A stretch of DNA of 64,000 nucleotides. Source: an uncultured Trichococcus sp. Lineage in GTDB: Bacteria > Bacillota > Bacilli > Lactobacillales > Aerococcaceae. A program made the position numbers and the translations under genes. Shown in pieces: positions 18,777 to 27,352 of this stretch. Location: positions 2,113,501 to 2,177,500 of the forward strand of contig NZ_OY760503.1 of the NCBI RefSeq assembly GCF_963663645.1, written 5' to 3'. The notes under the pieces are model-generated. The model had not been told where the DNA came from and searched no databases. It saw only the letters and a list, made by a program, of their open reading frames with translations. The stretch's first letter is position 1. Each line of letters begins with the position of its first letter.

Positions 18777-20453
18777 TCAGACGCCCATAATGACGGGAAC
18801 GATCATAGGACGACGTTCCGTTTTTTCATACAGGTAAGGCTGAATGGCGTTCGTAACGGTGTCCTTCAATTTCTTCTCGGTGACAGCATCAGATCCCTTC
18901 AGCAAAGAAAGAACATCCTGGCGTACGATGGCTTGCGCTTCATGGATCAGATCGCCTGATTCACGCATATAGATGAAGCCTCGCGAAAGGATATCCGGTC
19001 CTGCCAACAAATCCTTGTTGCGGAAATCGACGGTCAATACGACGACCACAAGGCCGTCTTCAGAAAGGACACGACGATCGCGCAGGACGATGTTTCCGAT
19101 ATCGCCGATACCTTTTCCGTCAACATATACGTCAGATGCCGTGAAGCTGCCCGCGCGTCTTGCGGATTCAGCCGTCAAAGCAAGGATTTCACCGTTATCG
19201 GATATGAAGCAGTTATCGGCTGGAATGCCGACTGCCTCTGCCAATTCTGTATGAATCTTCAGCATCCGGTATTCGCCATGAACCGGCATGAAATATTTCG
19301 GTTTCATCAGGGTCAGCATCAGTTTTTGTTCTTGTTGCCCACCATGTCCGGAAGTGTGGACGTTGTTTACTTTTCCGTGAACAACGGCTGCCCCAGCTTC
19401 CAAAAGCAGGTTGATGACGCGATTGACACTGGTTGTGTTGCCAGGAATCGGTGAACTTGAGAAAATGACAGTATCGCCCGGTTGGATGGAAATCTGTCTG
19501 TGTGTACCGTTGGCGATCCGGCTCAATGCAGCCATCGGTTCGCCTTGGGATCCCGTACACATGATCAGCACTTTATCCGCGGGAAGGCTGTTCAATTGGC
19601 GCGTTTCGATGAATAGATCATCCGGAGCCACGATGAAGCCCAATTCTCTGGCCGTCCGGAAGTTCGTCTCCATGCTGCGGCCGAATATAGCGATTTTCCG
19701 GTCCGTTTCGAGCGCGACTTCAGTGACCTGCTGCAATCGATAGATGTTGGACGAGAAGGAAGCAAAAATGATTCTTCCCGAAACTTTTTGGATGATGTTT
19801 TTAAGGGATTGACCAACAATTTGCTCGGATTGGGTAAATGTTGGCGTTTCTGCATTTGTACTATCGCTCATAAGCAACAGCACGCCTTCTTCCCCGATTT
19901 TCGCCATCTTATGGATATTCGCCGGTTTGCCGTTCGCAGGCGTGAAATCGAACTTGAAATCACCTGTGAAGACAATGTTGCCTGGAGGAGTCTTGACCAC
20001 GATCCCCATAGTGTCCGGTATGCTGTGTGTTGTTCCGAAGAAGCTGATGCTGGTTTTACGGAATTTGATGACAGAATCTTCATTGATTTCGTGCAGGATA
20101 GCATCCCTGAGCAAGCCGTGTTCATCCAGCTTGTTGCGGATCATGGCAAGCGCCAGTTTGCCTGCATAGATAGGCACATTCAATTCTTTCAAAAGAAAAG
20201 GGACACCACCGATGTGATCTTCGTGTCCGTGAGAAATGAACAATCCTTTGATTTTGCTTTGGTTTTGCACCAGATAACTGTAGTCGGGTATCACATAATC
20301 AATGCCAAGCAAGTCATCTTCCGGAAACATGATCCCGGAATCAAGAATGATGATTTCATCCTGGAATTGTATGCCATACATATTTTTGCCGATTTCCCCT
20401 AAACCCCCGAGGGCAAATACGCCGACTTCATTGTTTTTTATGTTAGGTTTCAT
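18777..20453 (-). CDS. rnjA: Ribonuclease J1
   Basis: 558 residues. A metallo-beta-lactamase/beta-CASP RNase with 5'-3' exo- and endonuclease activity, central to mRNA decay and rRNA maturation. The metal-binding motif is [12 protein letters not shown], preceded by [18 protein letters not shown] and SDSTNAE are further motifs of the fold. The beta-CASP part has [14 protein letters not shown], and [16 protein letters not shown] and [10 protein letters not shown] follow. It overlaps rpoY by four bases. The rpoY-rnjA pairing is the conserved Firmicute arrangement and identifies this as J1 rather than J2. Confidence 0.96.
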   Translation of the reverse strand: MKPNIKNNEVGVFALGGLGEIGKNMYGIQFQDEIIILDSGIMFPEDDLLGIDYVIPDYSYLVQNQSKIKGLFISHGHEDHIGGVPFLLKELNVPIYAGKLALAMIRNKLDEHGLLRDAILHEINEDSVIKFRKTSISFFGTTHSIPDTMGIVVKTPPGNIVFTGDFKFDFTPANGKPANIHKMAKIGEEGVLLLMSDSTNAETPTFTQSEQIVGQSLKNIIQKVSGRIIFASFSSNIYRLQQVTEVALETDRKIAIFGRSMETNFRTARELGFIVAPDDLFIETRQLNSLPADKVLIMCTGSQGEPMAALSRIANGTHRQISIQPGDTVIFSSSPIPGNTTSVNRVINLLLEAGAAVVHGKVNNVHTSGHGGQQEQKLMLTLMKPKYFMPVHGEYRMLKIHTELAEAVGIPADNCFISDNGEILALTAESARRAGSFTASDVYVDGKGIGDIGNIVLRDRRVLSEDGLVVVVLTVDFRNKDLLAGPDILSRGFIYMRESGDLIHEAQAIVRQDVLSLLKGSDAVTEKKLKDTVTNAIQPYLYEKTERRPMIVPVIMGV

Positions 20454-20668
20454 ACATTGAACTCCGTGATTTTGAAGTCCGGATTTTTTTGTTCGTATTC
20501 TAAATGATTGCCTTCCAAAGGCTGGATGAATTCAATGTTGTAGGGGGTATTTTGTTCGACCAATCTTCTGGCTATTACGATATCGGATGCCTCCACGTAA
20601 AGAGATTCCGTGTTCTCTCTCGTTGGTGCATCAAATTTTGCTGGTTGGTATGTTACTTTAAATATCAT
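20450..20668 (-). CDS. rpoY: RNA polymerase epsilon subunit
   Basis: A 72-residue small protein (DUF1447/YkzG family) beginning [20 protein letters not shown], then [30 protein letters not shown]. The ATG at 20668 is preferred because it lies 8 bases from a GGAG ribosome site; a GTG nine bases upstream would overlap that site. Translationally coupled to rnjA. Confidence 0.93.
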   Translation of the reverse strand: MIFKVTYQPAKFDAPTRENTESLYVEASDIVIARRLVEQNTPYNIEFIQPLEGNHLEYEQKNPDFKITEFNV

Positions 20669-20717
20669 ATAGTTCACTCCATTTTTCTTATTATTTTTGA
20701 TAGTACTGTACTTAAAA

Positions 20718-20747
20718 ATTACAATCTTAGTTTGTCAACTTGGTCAA
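20718..20747 (-). promoter_or_regulatory. Possible rpoY-rnjA promoter with adjacent palindrome
   Basis: On the minus strand: TTGACC (20747-20742), 18-base spacer, TGTAAT (20723-20718). An overlapping TTGACA lies a few bases downstream. A perfect AGTAC-T-GTACT palindrome at 20702-20712 lies close to the predicted start of transcription. Confidence 0.45.
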
Positions 20748-20749
20748 TA

Positions 20750-21061
20750 GTTGTATTTTTTCATACAATCGGTACTGTAAGTTTACCACAATTAAGGCAG
20801 TTAGTATAGAAATGACTGGCAAAATCATTTTTTGCAGGGTTGCAAACCTTCCCGATAGTAAGGCAATTCTCTTTCGTTTTTTTTCATAGAAAGCAATCAA
20901 TATTTTCTAGAATAATACAGAGTAATTGGCTAGACTGGATACTGAGGGTTTGAGGGCCGTACAGATAAAGTAGGTGTATGAACTGTCTTTAATTTGGCGT
21001 TATATCAGTAGGTATAACAAATTATTCTAATTAAATGTGTTGGGAGCTTTCGGATATGTTG
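20750..21061. other. Non-coding gap between rpoY and the ABC pseudogene
   Basis: No credible gene seen on either strand. The DNA is AT-rich with short stop-rich frames. It probably includes decayed sequence of the ABC exporter whose C-terminal part begins near 21062. Confidence 0.5.
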
Positions 21062-21624
21062 AAGGGCGTGGAAGGTGCCGGAATCAATTGCGATTATTTG
21101 TCGAAGGTCCTGCTCATCGGCATGGTGCTGCAGGACGCTTGGATCTACAAGAACACATTCACCGGGAATATTCGCTTCGGAAAACTGGATGCAACTTTTG
21201 AAGAAGTGGTGGATGCAGCGACCACCGCCCATGTCCATCCCTTCATCCAGACTTTGGGTGCAGGCTACCATCTGGTCATAAGCCAGGAGGCCTCCAATAT
21301 TTCCTTGGGCAAAAGCAATTGCTGACCATCGACCGCGCCTTTATCGCAGATCCTAAAATCTTAATACTTGACGAAGCGACAAGTTGCGTAGATACTAGAC
21401 TGGAAGCTTTGATCCAAAAAGCGATGGAACGCATCGTGCAGGGCAGGACCAGTTTTGTGATCGCCCACCGGCTTTCCACCATCCGCGATGCCGATTTGAT
21501 TCTCGTCATGGATCAAGGCGAAATAATCGAACATGGCAAACACGCACAGTTGTTGGAAAGAAAAGGGTTTTATTATGATAAGGGGAGCAAAAAATTTGAA
21601 CAACAAAAAATTCATTTTCTTTGA
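21062..21624 (+). pseudogene. ABC exporter ATPase fragment, truncated and frameshifted
   Basis: Remnant of the ATP-binding domain of a multidrug-type ABC exporter (MdlB-like). The first frame (to about 21320) has IGMVLQDAWIYKNTFTGNIR (Q-loop region) and [10 protein letters not shown] (signature motif). There the reading shifts: the expected signature continuation QKQLLTI requires one more C near 21313. The second frame continues [22 protein letters not shown] (Walker B), then [15 protein letters not shown] (H-loop). The membrane domain and Walker A are missing. It runs into the start of the HAD gene, suggesting a deletion junction. Confidence 0.88.
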
Positions 21625-22378
21625 TATCGACGGAACATTGCTGAACGATGAAAAGACGCCGCTTGAGAGCACTGTCCAAGCTTTGCGCCAACTGCAGAAG
21701 AACGGGCACGAAATCGCGATTGCGACAGGGCGGAACCTGTTTCTGGCCCAAGAAGTCATCGATACGTTCCAAATGGACAATTACATCGTTTGCAACGGCG
21801 CTGCAGGTTACTTCAAACATGAACTCAAATACGAAAACAAATTGGACCTGAATGCATTCGAAAAATTGCTGCAGATTTCCGATGATAGCGGCCATCAGGT
21901 TGTCTACGAATCAGCGCATGCGCTGGCTCGTCGCCATGAATCGATCGAGAACAACGCAAGCGAAGCGATGCGCAGCATCGAATTCGAAGTGCCTGACCAT
22001 GATGTAACTTTTTATCAAAACAATCCGCTCTATCAAGCACTCTTGTTCTACAAAGACGAAGATAAAGCAATCTATGAAGGTGGCGCTTTTCCGGAATTCC
22101 GCTTTGTGCGTTGGCACGATGCCGGCGTCGATGTGTTGCCGAACCCGGGATCCAAAGCACAGACTGCCCTGTGGATGGCGAAGCATCTGGGTTTTGCGCA
22201 TGAAGATACAATAGCTTTCGGTGACGGAAACAATGATTATGAACTCATTTCCAGTGTCGGCTATGGTGTCGCAATGGGAAATGCGGTCGATCCCGTCAAG
22301 GCTGTCGCCAAATTTGTCACAAAAGATTGCAATTCGGGCGGAATTGCCTATGCACTTGAAAAATTAGGCTTGTTATAG
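21596..22378 (+). CDS. Cof-type HAD-superfamily phosphatase
   Basis: 260 residues. Motif [15 protein letters not shown], motif [10 protein letters not shown], and motif [13 protein letters not shown] place it in the Cof (HAD-IIB) subfamily of Mg-dependent sugar-phosphate or nucleotide phosphatases. The TTG start at 21596 is 6-8 bases from AAGGGGAG, a strong ribosome site that lies inside the end of the ABC pseudogene. An ATG at 21575 is in frame but has no site. Substrate unknown. Confidence 0.88.
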   Translation: MNNKKFIFFDIDGTLLNDEKTPLESTVQALRQLQKNGHEIAIATGRNLFLAQEVIDTFQMDNYIVCNGAAGYFKHELKYENKLDLNAFEKLLQISDDSGHQVVYESAHALARRHESIENNASEAMRSIEFEVPDHDVTFYQNNPLYQALLFYKDEDKAIYEGGAFPEFRFVRWHDAGVDVLPNPGSKAQTALWMAKHLGFAHEDTIAFGDGNNDYELISSVGYGVAMGNAVDPVKAVAKFVTKDCNSGGIAYALEKLGLL

Positions 22379-22388
22379 AAGCAAAAAT

Positions 22389-22446
22389 AGGGTATCATAT
22401 CATTCATAAGGCGTTTTTGCCAAACGTCGTTGATACCCTGTTGTTT
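22389..22446 (+). terminator. Possible terminator between the HAD gene and tRNA-Ala
   Basis: agggtatca (22389-22397) pairs perfectly with tgataccct (22431-22439), with an inner ggc-gttttt-gcc hairpin and a ttgttt tail. Confidence 0.45.
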
Positions 22447-22447
22447 C

Positions 22448-22520
22448 GGGGGCGTAGCTCAGTTGGGAGAGTGCTTGACTGGCAGTCAAGAGGTCGTGGG
22501 TTCGAGCCCCATCGTCTCCA
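22448..22520 (+). tRNA. tRNA-Ala(GGC)
   Basis: A full cloverleaf of 73 bases. Acceptor GGGGGCG pairs with CGTCTCC. The D arm has AGCTCAGTTGGGAGAGT. The anticodon stem cttga/tcaag encloses loop CTGGCAG, anticodon GGC. The T arm has GGTTCGAGCC. CCA is not encoded. Its 3' end is the attachment site of the adjacent element. Confidence 0.96.
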
Positions 22521-22521
22521 T
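22508..22521 (+). repeat. attL core of the integrated element
   Basis: CCCATCGTCTCCAT, spanning the tRNA-Ala 3' end, is repeated exactly at 37014-37027. The tRNA stays intact on this side. Confidence 0.9.
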
Positions 22522-22534
22522 ACATCATTAATTA

Positions 22535-22595
22535 AAAAGCCTTGTAAACGTTGATAGGACGGCATTTCCTAAACGTTTATGAGGCTCTTTTTTTG
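22535..22595 (+). terminator. Terminator at the left end of the satellite
   Basis: agccttgtaaacgtt (from 22539) pairs with aacgtttatgaggct (ending 22585) with G-U pairs, then a run of seven T. On the plus strand it terminates the tRNA-Ala transcript. Confidence 0.75.
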
Positions 22596-22596
22596 C

Positions 22597-22618
22597 ATTG
22601 AATACCAAATTGAATACC
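22597..22618 (+). repeat. Integrase arm-type sites, left
   Basis: Two direct copies of ATTGAATACC (22597-22606 and 22609-22618), 12 bases apart. The same sequence recurs three times near the right end. Confidence 0.65.
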
Positions 22619-22633
22619 ATATCTGTTTTTGGC

Positions 22634-23791
22634 CTAAAAATTGACGTATCTCGCGAACTTTTCAGCGGTCTGCTCTTTGGCCTTCTCGGTAACGTGAGCA
22701 TAGATATTCATAGTCTGCTGGATATCCGCATGGCCGAGACGATCCTGTACTTCTTTTATGGATGCGCCAGCTTCAAAGAGTAAGCTGCAGTGAGTATGCC
22801 GGAATCCGTGAACTGTTATTTTCTTCAGATCGTGCTTCTTTATAAGACGGTGCAGACGAGTCAAAACGTTACTGGGCTGTAAAAATTCGTTCCTGGTATT
22901 TGTGAATAGGCACTGATCCGGCTGCATAGTATTGAAACCCAGCTTCAGATAATCTTTTGCCTGCGTTCTTCTCCAGGTCTGCAGCATGGAGAGGGTGATC
23001 TCATCAAGTGCAATTGTCCGAACGCCGCTCCTGGTTTTTGGCTCCTGGATGATAAGCGCGTTTTTTTGGCCTCTCGTGAGTGTTTTATTTACCGTGACCG
23101 TTTGTCCCTCAAAATCGATATCTTTCCAGGTGAGGGCTAACGTTTCTCCTACACGCATACCAGAGAAGGCGAGGAGCCGGTATATGGCAGTCCATTTAAA
23201 AGACCATCCGTCTTCTTTGGCCAAGCAAGCAAAGAACTCCTGCAGCTCTTCTTTGGTGAAGAATTTTTCCACCTTTTCGGCTCCTACATCCACTTTCTTT
23301 CTCGGCAAGATAATCTTCCGCATCGGGTTACTCTTGATCAATTCCAGGGTAACGGCATAGTCCAGGACTTTGGAAGTGTAGTTCTTCAGCTGCGGGAACT
23401 TCGATAATTTCTCAGCCCAGGCATTAACCGTTTTTTGGCAGTAGGGGATCGTTATCTTGTCCAGGTAAAGGGCGCCGAACTTCTTCAGGATATGATTATT
23501 AAACAGCTCCTGCGTTTTTGTATAGGTGCTTTCCTTTACCGTGTTTCTGTATGCTGATTCGAACCATAACTCATAAAGTTCATTGAACGTGTATCGCTTT
23601 GTTTCTTTGAAGCCTTCTTCCTCTATCTCCAGTTTCAAGCGGGATAGGGCAAGCTGGGCTTCTTTTTTTGTCTGGAATCCTCGGCGGGTTGTCCGTTTTG
23701 GTTTTCCGGTGCCTGGATCGATTCCTAGATAAACATTGAATTGATAGGCGGCGCTGCCGTCTTTTTTTGTATATTTTTTGATGACTGTCAT
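22634..23791 (-). CDS. int: Tyrosine-recombinase integrase of the satellite
   Basis: 385 residues, transcribed toward the tRNA. An N-terminal arm-binding domain (YTKKDGSAAYQFNVYLGID), a SAM-like core-binding domain, then the catalytic domain. Catalytic residues: Arg in FSGMRVGETLAL, His and Arg in HGFRHTH, His in QDRLGHADI, and Tyr in MNIYAHVT. It mediates site-specific integration and excision at the CCCATCGTCTCCAT core. The stop lies 113 bases from the tRNA, with arm-type repeats in between. Confidence 0.95.
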   Translation of the reverse strand: MTVIKKYTKKDGSAAYQFNVYLGIDPGTGKPKRTTRRGFQTKKEAQLALSRLKLEIEEEGFKETKRYTFNELYELWFESAYRNTVKESTYTKTQELFNNHILKKFGALYLDKITIPYCQKTVNAWAEKLSKFPQLKNYTSKVLDYAVTLELIKSNPMRKIILPRKKVDVGAEKVEKFFTKEELQEFFACLAKEDGWSFKWTAIYRLLAFSGMRVGETLALTWKDIDFEGQTVTVNKTLTRGQKNALIIQEPKTRSGVRTIALDEITLSMLQTWRRTQAKDYLKLGFNTMQPDQCLFTNTRNEFLQPSNVLTRLHRLIKKHDLKKITVHGFRHTHCSLLFEAGASIKEVQDRLGHADIQQTMNIYAHVTEKAKEQTAEKFARYVNF

Positions 23792-23857
23792 TTGTTTTTC
23801 CTCTTTCCACCGCGGGCAACGGGGCTATAAGAGGCGCCGGACTATGCCGGCATGATG

Positions 23858-24559
23858 TTATTTTGAATTTCTTCGCGTTCTGATTTTCTCAAGGACTTCC
23901 TGAACCATCTTCACTTCATCATTTGAAAGTTTGGTGCCATCCAGATGTATATTTATGGGCTTTTCATTTTCTTCGAAGTTTGGCGAGATAAATTCTCCGG
24001 CATTGCGTTTGCGCTGATACTCCTGATAGTTGGCTTCGCGATCAAAATATTCCAAAATTAGATTTAAATCCAGTTCTCTTCTTGCTTGATCTAATTGGTA
24101 TGCTATTTCTGTTTTTCTATTGGCATAGCCAAAAAGCTTCGAGTTATAAGCATTGCGAAACACTTCATGCATTTTTTCTTCATCTTCATACCCTAACTCT
24201 TGCTTCTCAAACCTATCGTAAATTTGCTTCTTAAAATCCTCACCACCGAGGTAATGATATAGTTCCGGTTTTGCATCCTTCATGCCAGATTGAATGAATT
24301 TAAGTTCAAACAATTCGTTAATGACGGAGTGTCTAAAATTATCTAGGGATCCGTATAATAATTCGTTTACGGAGATGCGGCCTAATGTAGCAATTAATTT
24401 AATTCTCTTATTATTTGGTAGGTTCACGCCTTTTTCCCAATTATTGACGAGACCTTTACTAGCGCCATCTATAAGTGAACCAAATTTTTCCATACTAAGC
24501 CCATTTTCTTTTCTGATGCTGTTTATCCGCTTCCCAACTAAATTTTTATCTATTTCCAC
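23858..24559 (-). CDS. HTH (XRE) repressor, satellite master regulator
   Basis: 233 residues from GTG 24559, with a GAGAGG ribosome site. The N-terminal XRE helix-turn-helix is GKRINSIRKENGLSMEKFGS then GASKGLVNNWEKG. The remaining 160 residues are charged and helical. No LexA-type Ser/Lys peptidase site is visible, so RecA-stimulated cleavage is not expected. It is divergent from the Cro-like gene across operator-like repeats, the position of CI in phages and Stl in SaPIs. The Stl comparison is by architecture, not by sequence identity. Confidence 0.85.
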   Translation of the reverse strand: MEIDKNLVGKRINSIRKENGLSMEKFGSLIDGASKGLVNNWEKGVNLPNNKRIKLIATLGRISVNELLYGSLDNFRHSVINELFELKFIQSGMKDAKPELYHYLGGEDFKKQIYDRFEKQELGYEDEEKMHEVFRNAYNSKLFGYANRKTEIAYQLDQARRELDLNLILEYFDREANYQEYQRKRNAGEFISPNFEENEKPINIHLDGTKLSNDEVKMVQEVLEKIRTRRNSK

Positions 24560-24586
24560 ACGTACACCTCTCTTCCTCTTGACAGT

Positions 24587-24615
24587 ATTATAACGCGGAA
24601 AAAAACAGGAGTAAA
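24587..24615 (-). promoter_or_regulatory. Leftward promoter for repressor and integrase
   Basis: On the minus strand: TTTACT (24615-24610), 17-base spacer, TATAAT (24592-24587). Confidence 0.75.
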
Positions 24616-24621
24616 CATTTT

Positions 24622-24637
24622 TGTACTGAAATGTACT
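24622..24637. promoter_or_regulatory. Operator 1 (repressor site)
   Basis: TGTACTGAAATGTACT shares the GTACTGAAA-GTA pattern with two downstream copies. It lies between the -35 boxes of the divergent promoters. Confidence 0.6.
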
Positions 24638-24645
24638 ATTTATTA

Positions 24646-24674
24646 TTGACTTAATAAACCATAAGCTATATAAT
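24646..24674 (+). promoter_or_regulatory. Rightward early promoter of the satellite
   Basis: TTGACT (24646-24651), 17-base spacer, TATAAT (24669-24674). A near-consensus promoter. Confidence 0.8.
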
Positions 24675-24684
24675 CAAGTTATCG

Positions 24685-24703
24685 AAGTACTGAAAAGTAT
24701 TTA
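24685..24703. promoter_or_regulatory. Operator 2
   Basis: AAGTACTGAAAAGTATTTA, identical over 19 bases to operator 3. It lies just downstream of the rightward -10, where a bound repressor would block transcription start. Confidence 0.65.
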
Positions 24704-24718
24704 TTTGAGGAGGTGGTT

Positions 24719-24937
24719 ATGATGATTGAGGCGAAGGCTAGGACCAAAGTTAAAGGTTATCGCGTAATGCTGGGGATAACACAGGAAGAATTGGCGAAGA
24801 ATTTTGGTATTTCAAAGCAAGCCTACTCCGCTAAAGAGAGGGGATTAACACGATTTACAAATAAAGAAATGATTGCCATCAAAGAGTTGCTGTTGCCGTT
24901 ATTTCCAGGCATTACGATTGATGAAATATTTTTTTAA
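24719..24937 (+). CDS. Cro-like XRE helix-turn-helix protein
   Basis: 72 residues, first gene of the rightward operon. The helix-turn-helix is YRVMLGITQEELAKNFGISK then QAYSAKERG. The ribosome site GAGGAGG precedes two ATGs, at 24719 and 24722; either may be used. Antagonism of the divergent repressor is inferred from position. Confidence 0.85.
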   Translation: MMIEAKARTKVKGYRVMLGITQEELAKNFGISKQAYSAKERGLTRFTNKEMIAIKELLLPLFPGITIDEIFF

Positions 24938-24942
24938 TCCAA

Positions 24943-24961
24943 AAGTACTGAAAAGTATTTA
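24943..24961. promoter_or_regulatory. Operator 3, between the Cro-like gene and the next gene
   Basis: Exact 19-base copy of operator 2, placed 5 to 20 bases after the Cro-like stop and overlapping the approach to the next ribosome site. Confidence 0.6.
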
Positions 24962-24978
24962 TAGAGAGGGTGGGCAAC

Positions 24979-25227
24979 ATGCTGAAAGAGTATTACCTGG
25001 CGCATGAAGGGACCGGAGAGCGCGTTCTGGTTGGTTACCAAGTGAAGAGTCTGGATCATTTGGAAGAACTAGGCTATCACGTATCACGGACCTCAGAAGA
25101 TGATTTTCTCAAAGCCCGGCAGCGCGGAACGGTTTATATCAGCCATTCACAATACGATGAAGCTGAGGCAAGCGCGTTTCTCTTCAATAACAAGGGCATG
25201 ATGATTGCAGTAGCTTATCGAATTTAA
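24979..25227 (+). CDS. Hypothetical small satellite protein
   Basis: 82 residues, MLKEYYLAHEGTGERVLVGY onward. Start ATG 24979 with ribosome site GAGAGGGTG; a GTG nine bases earlier overlaps that site. Soluble, mixed charge, no motif recognised. It lies directly after operator 3 in the early operon. Confidence 0.7.
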   Translation: MLKEYYLAHEGTGERVLVGYQVKSLDHLEELGYHVSRTSEDDFLKARQRGTVYISHSQYDEAEASAFLFNNKGMMIAVAYRI

Positions 25228-25238
25228 GGAGGGATAAC

Positions 25239-25523
25239 ATGGCGACATTGAACATTGAAAATATTGAGATTGGGGACCTATTGCAGAAATCCCTGGAAGG
25301 TTCAGTAAAAGAAATGGTCCGCAAGGCCATTGATGAAGTTGCGGCTGATCCATTGCTGCGGAAAGAGTACCTGAATAAACGTGAAGCATGCGACTTCCTG
25401 GGAGTTTCCTTTACTACACTGCAGCGGCTTGAAGTTCTCGGCCTGCCGATTATCCATATCGAAGGCAAGCAACTCATATCCAAAGACACGCTAAAAACGT
25501 TCCTGAAAAGTTTGGAAAAATAA
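25239..25523 (+). CDS. Helix-turn-helix (MerR/excisionase-type) DNA-binding protein
   Basis: 94 residues with ribosome site AAGGAGG. The C-terminal half, KREACDFLGVSFTTLQRLEV then HIEGKQLISKDTLKTFL, is an HTH_17-type winged helix as in excisionases and AlpA regulators. The N-terminal half is an amphipathic helix. A role as excisionase or early regulator is inferred. Confidence 0.7.
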   Translation: MATLNIENIEIGDLLQKSLEGSVKEMVRKAIDEVAADPLLRKEYLNKREACDFLGVSFTTLQRLEVLGLPIIHIEGKQLISKDTLKTFLKSLEK

Positions 25524-25678
25524 AAAATCCGCGGGCAAACGGGGCCGAACGTATTCAAGTGACGTATTCAAAAGCAAAAAAAGGCGGCAGATGTGGCTGT
25601 AATCATTGATATATAAGGCTTTTCTAATTGGAAGGTTGGAGCCTGAAAGTTTAAAACCATCGAAAAGAGGTGAAGAGT

Positions 25679-25798
25679 TTGAATGGTCTTGAGGAAGCAT
25701 TTCTTGCGGGAGTATTGGTGGCAAGTTTAACCTGGGGAGTTTTTAAGGTCGTGTTGATGGAGTTTAAGGAAGAAAGAGAACAAAAAAAGACCTTATAG
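25679..25798 (+). CDS. Small membrane peptide, 39 residues
   Basis: TTG 25679 preceded by AAGAGGTGA, ending TAG 25798. The peptide has an acidic N-terminus, one hydrophobic helix (FLAGVLVASLTWGVFKVVL) and a charged tail. This layout resembles short phage membrane proteins. Expression is not proven. The 150 bases upstream (25524-25678) show no gene. Confidence 0.5.
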   Translation: MNGLEEAFLAGVLVASLTWGVFKVVLMEFKEEREQKKTL

Positions 25799-25907
25799 CA
25801 GACCGGGCAAAGTCGAAGGCTATAAGGCAAAATTGGATGTAAGTTCGGCCACAGAGGGCCTCTTTCGTCCATTATATCATAAATTTGAATATAAGGGGAA
25901 ATCAATT

Positions 25908-26207
25908 ATGAAAACTACAAATGAAAAATTACGCAGCTTACTGGATGGCCTAGACAGAAATTCGAACTTGGAATATATTGGCGCGCTTGCCGAGCAAGTG
26001 GAGGACAACTTATCGCATCTTCAAACGGTTTCAAACAAAGCTGACAATACCAGTGACTTAAATACCTTTAAACATGAATTCGACAGACTAAGCGGCAGAA
26101 ATGAAGTGCTGCTAAACATGATATTCAAACTTGTCGATGAAAGCAGCAAAACTCAAGAAAAGAGTGTTTCACTTGTATTCGAGATGCTGAAGGATTCTGA
26201 AAAATAG
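25908..26207 (+). CDS. Hypothetical helical satellite protein
   Basis: 99 residues; ATG 25908 with an AAGGGGAA ribosome site is preferred over in-frame upstream codons lacking one. The whole protein is predicted helical (NLEYIGALAEQVEDNLSHLQ, LNTFKHEFDRLSGRNEVLL) with heptad character. No family recognised. Confidence 0.7.
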   Translation: MKTTNEKLRSLLDGLDRNSNLEYIGALAEQVEDNLSHLQTVSNKADNTSDLNTFKHEFDRLSGRNEVLLNMIFKLVDESSKTQEKSVSLVFEMLKDSEK

Positions 26208-26222
26208 GAAGGAGAGATTAAT

Positions 26223-26480
26223 ATGATGAATAAATCGGGCGTATTTTTTGAAACAAAACAAACCATCGTGATAAAGAAAATGGGTGACGAAACTATCACT
26301 GATTTACAAATTGGAAAATGTATAGGCGATTTTTACGGTGTTGGCAAAAAGTTGAGTCAGATAGGCATTTCAGATATTTACTTCGATTATGAAGGGTTCG
26401 GCCGTTTCAAAGTACAACATTATTTTACAAAGTTTGAAAATGATGAGGTTATCATTCTCGTACCGAATAAAGCGCAGTGA
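26223..26480 (+). CDS. Hypothetical small satellite protein
   Basis: 85 residues, MMNKSGVFFETKQTIVIKKM onward, with ribosome site GAAGGAGAG. Likely a small beta-rich soluble protein. No motif recognised. It precedes the replication genes by 29 bases. Confidence 0.65.
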   Translation: MMNKSGVFFETKQTIVIKKMGDETITDLQIGKCIGDFYGVGKKLSQIGISDIYFDYEGFGRFKVQHYFTKFENDEVIILVPNKAQ

Positions 26481-26509
26481 AAATGAAAATTTGAAAGGGG
26501 GATAGCCCA

Positions 26510-27349
26510 ATGGAGCTGCCACCAACCCCAATGCTAGAAACCGCAGTCCGGTACACTGAGTATGGCTTTCAAGTCTATCCCTTAATTCAAGGTGGAAAGG
26601 TTCCGCACAAGGGCAGCAATGGCCATTTGGACGCTTCGAGCAATCCTGATGAAGTCCGCGCATTGTTTGCCAGGTACGGTATCCACTCAAACATTGGCAT
26701 CAGCCTGTTGAATACGGAATACGTGGTAATCGACATAGACCGCCATCAAAAAGCTATCAATGGTTTTGATTCACTCAAAGAACTGGAAGATGCGTACCAG
26801 GCGTTACCGCTCACCTACACGGTAACTACTCCGAGAAATGGCGAGCATCGGTATTACAGGATACCTGGATTGTCGCTTGATCGGGATTTAATCGACTTCC
26901 GGCCAGGTATCGACATACTAGGAACGAAAGTCAATGCTGTCCCATCGCAAACCAAACAAGGCTTTTACAGTGTTAAGCATGGAAACGTTACGGAAATAGT
27001 CGAATTGCCGAAATTCTTTATAGAATTAATGGTGCAGCATGACAAGCAGAAAAAGCAATCGAACGACTCTTTCGCCACGGGAAACTACAAAGCCTATGGC
27101 GGCGGTAAGGGAAAAACGATCCAATTACTCGAAGAAGTGGTGCAGGGCATAGAATCCGGCAACCGCAACGCATTCTTTACAAGAGCTTTTGGAACTTTAT
27201 TAAGGGCGAACATGAATGTAGAAGCAGCCATCAAACTTATGATTGATTGGAACACAAGATACGTGCAGCCTTCGCTTGGGTCAAAGGAACTACACTCAGT
27301 CCTGAAGAGCGTCGTCAATCGGGAAAATAAGAAGAGAGGGGGTGATTAG
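26510..27349 (+). CDS. Bifunctional primase/polymerase (Prim-Pol) domain protein
   Basis: 279 residues with ribosome site AAAGGGGGA. The N-terminal two thirds is an AEP-type Prim-Pol domain: YGFQVYPLIQGGKVPHKG, the metal motif VIDIDRH near residue 72, the GEHRYYR motif, and GIDILGTKVNAVPSQ. The C-terminal part (TGNYKAYGGGKGKTIQLLE and on) is a helical primase-C-like segment. It pairs with the next gene to form a replication initiation module: priming plus P-loop ATPase, the usual satellite rep arrangement split over two ORFs. Confidence 0.85.
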   Translation: MELPPTPMLETAVRYTEYGFQVYPLIQGGKVPHKGSNGHLDASSNPDEVRALFARYGIHSNIGISLLNTEYVVIDIDRHQKAINGFDSLKELEDAYQALPLTYTVTTPRNGEHRYYRIPGLSLDRDLIDFRPGIDILGTKVNAVPSQTKQGFYSVKHGNVTEIVELPKFFIELMVQHDKQKKQSNDSFATGNYKAYGGGKGKTIQLLEEVVQGIESGNRNAFFTRAFGTLLRANMNVEAAIKLMIDWNTRYVQPSLGSKELHSVLKSVVNRENKKRGGD

Positions 27350-27352
27350 TAT

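Noticed and set aside
20702-20712. Satellite operator copy upstream of rpoY
   Set aside because: The AGTAC-T-GTACT palindrome shares only the AGTACT core with the satellite operators; likely coincidence or a host site.
20504-20809. 101-codon plus-strand frame opposite rpoY
   Set aside because: Antisense to the conserved rpoY gene and its promoter; no start context or homology.
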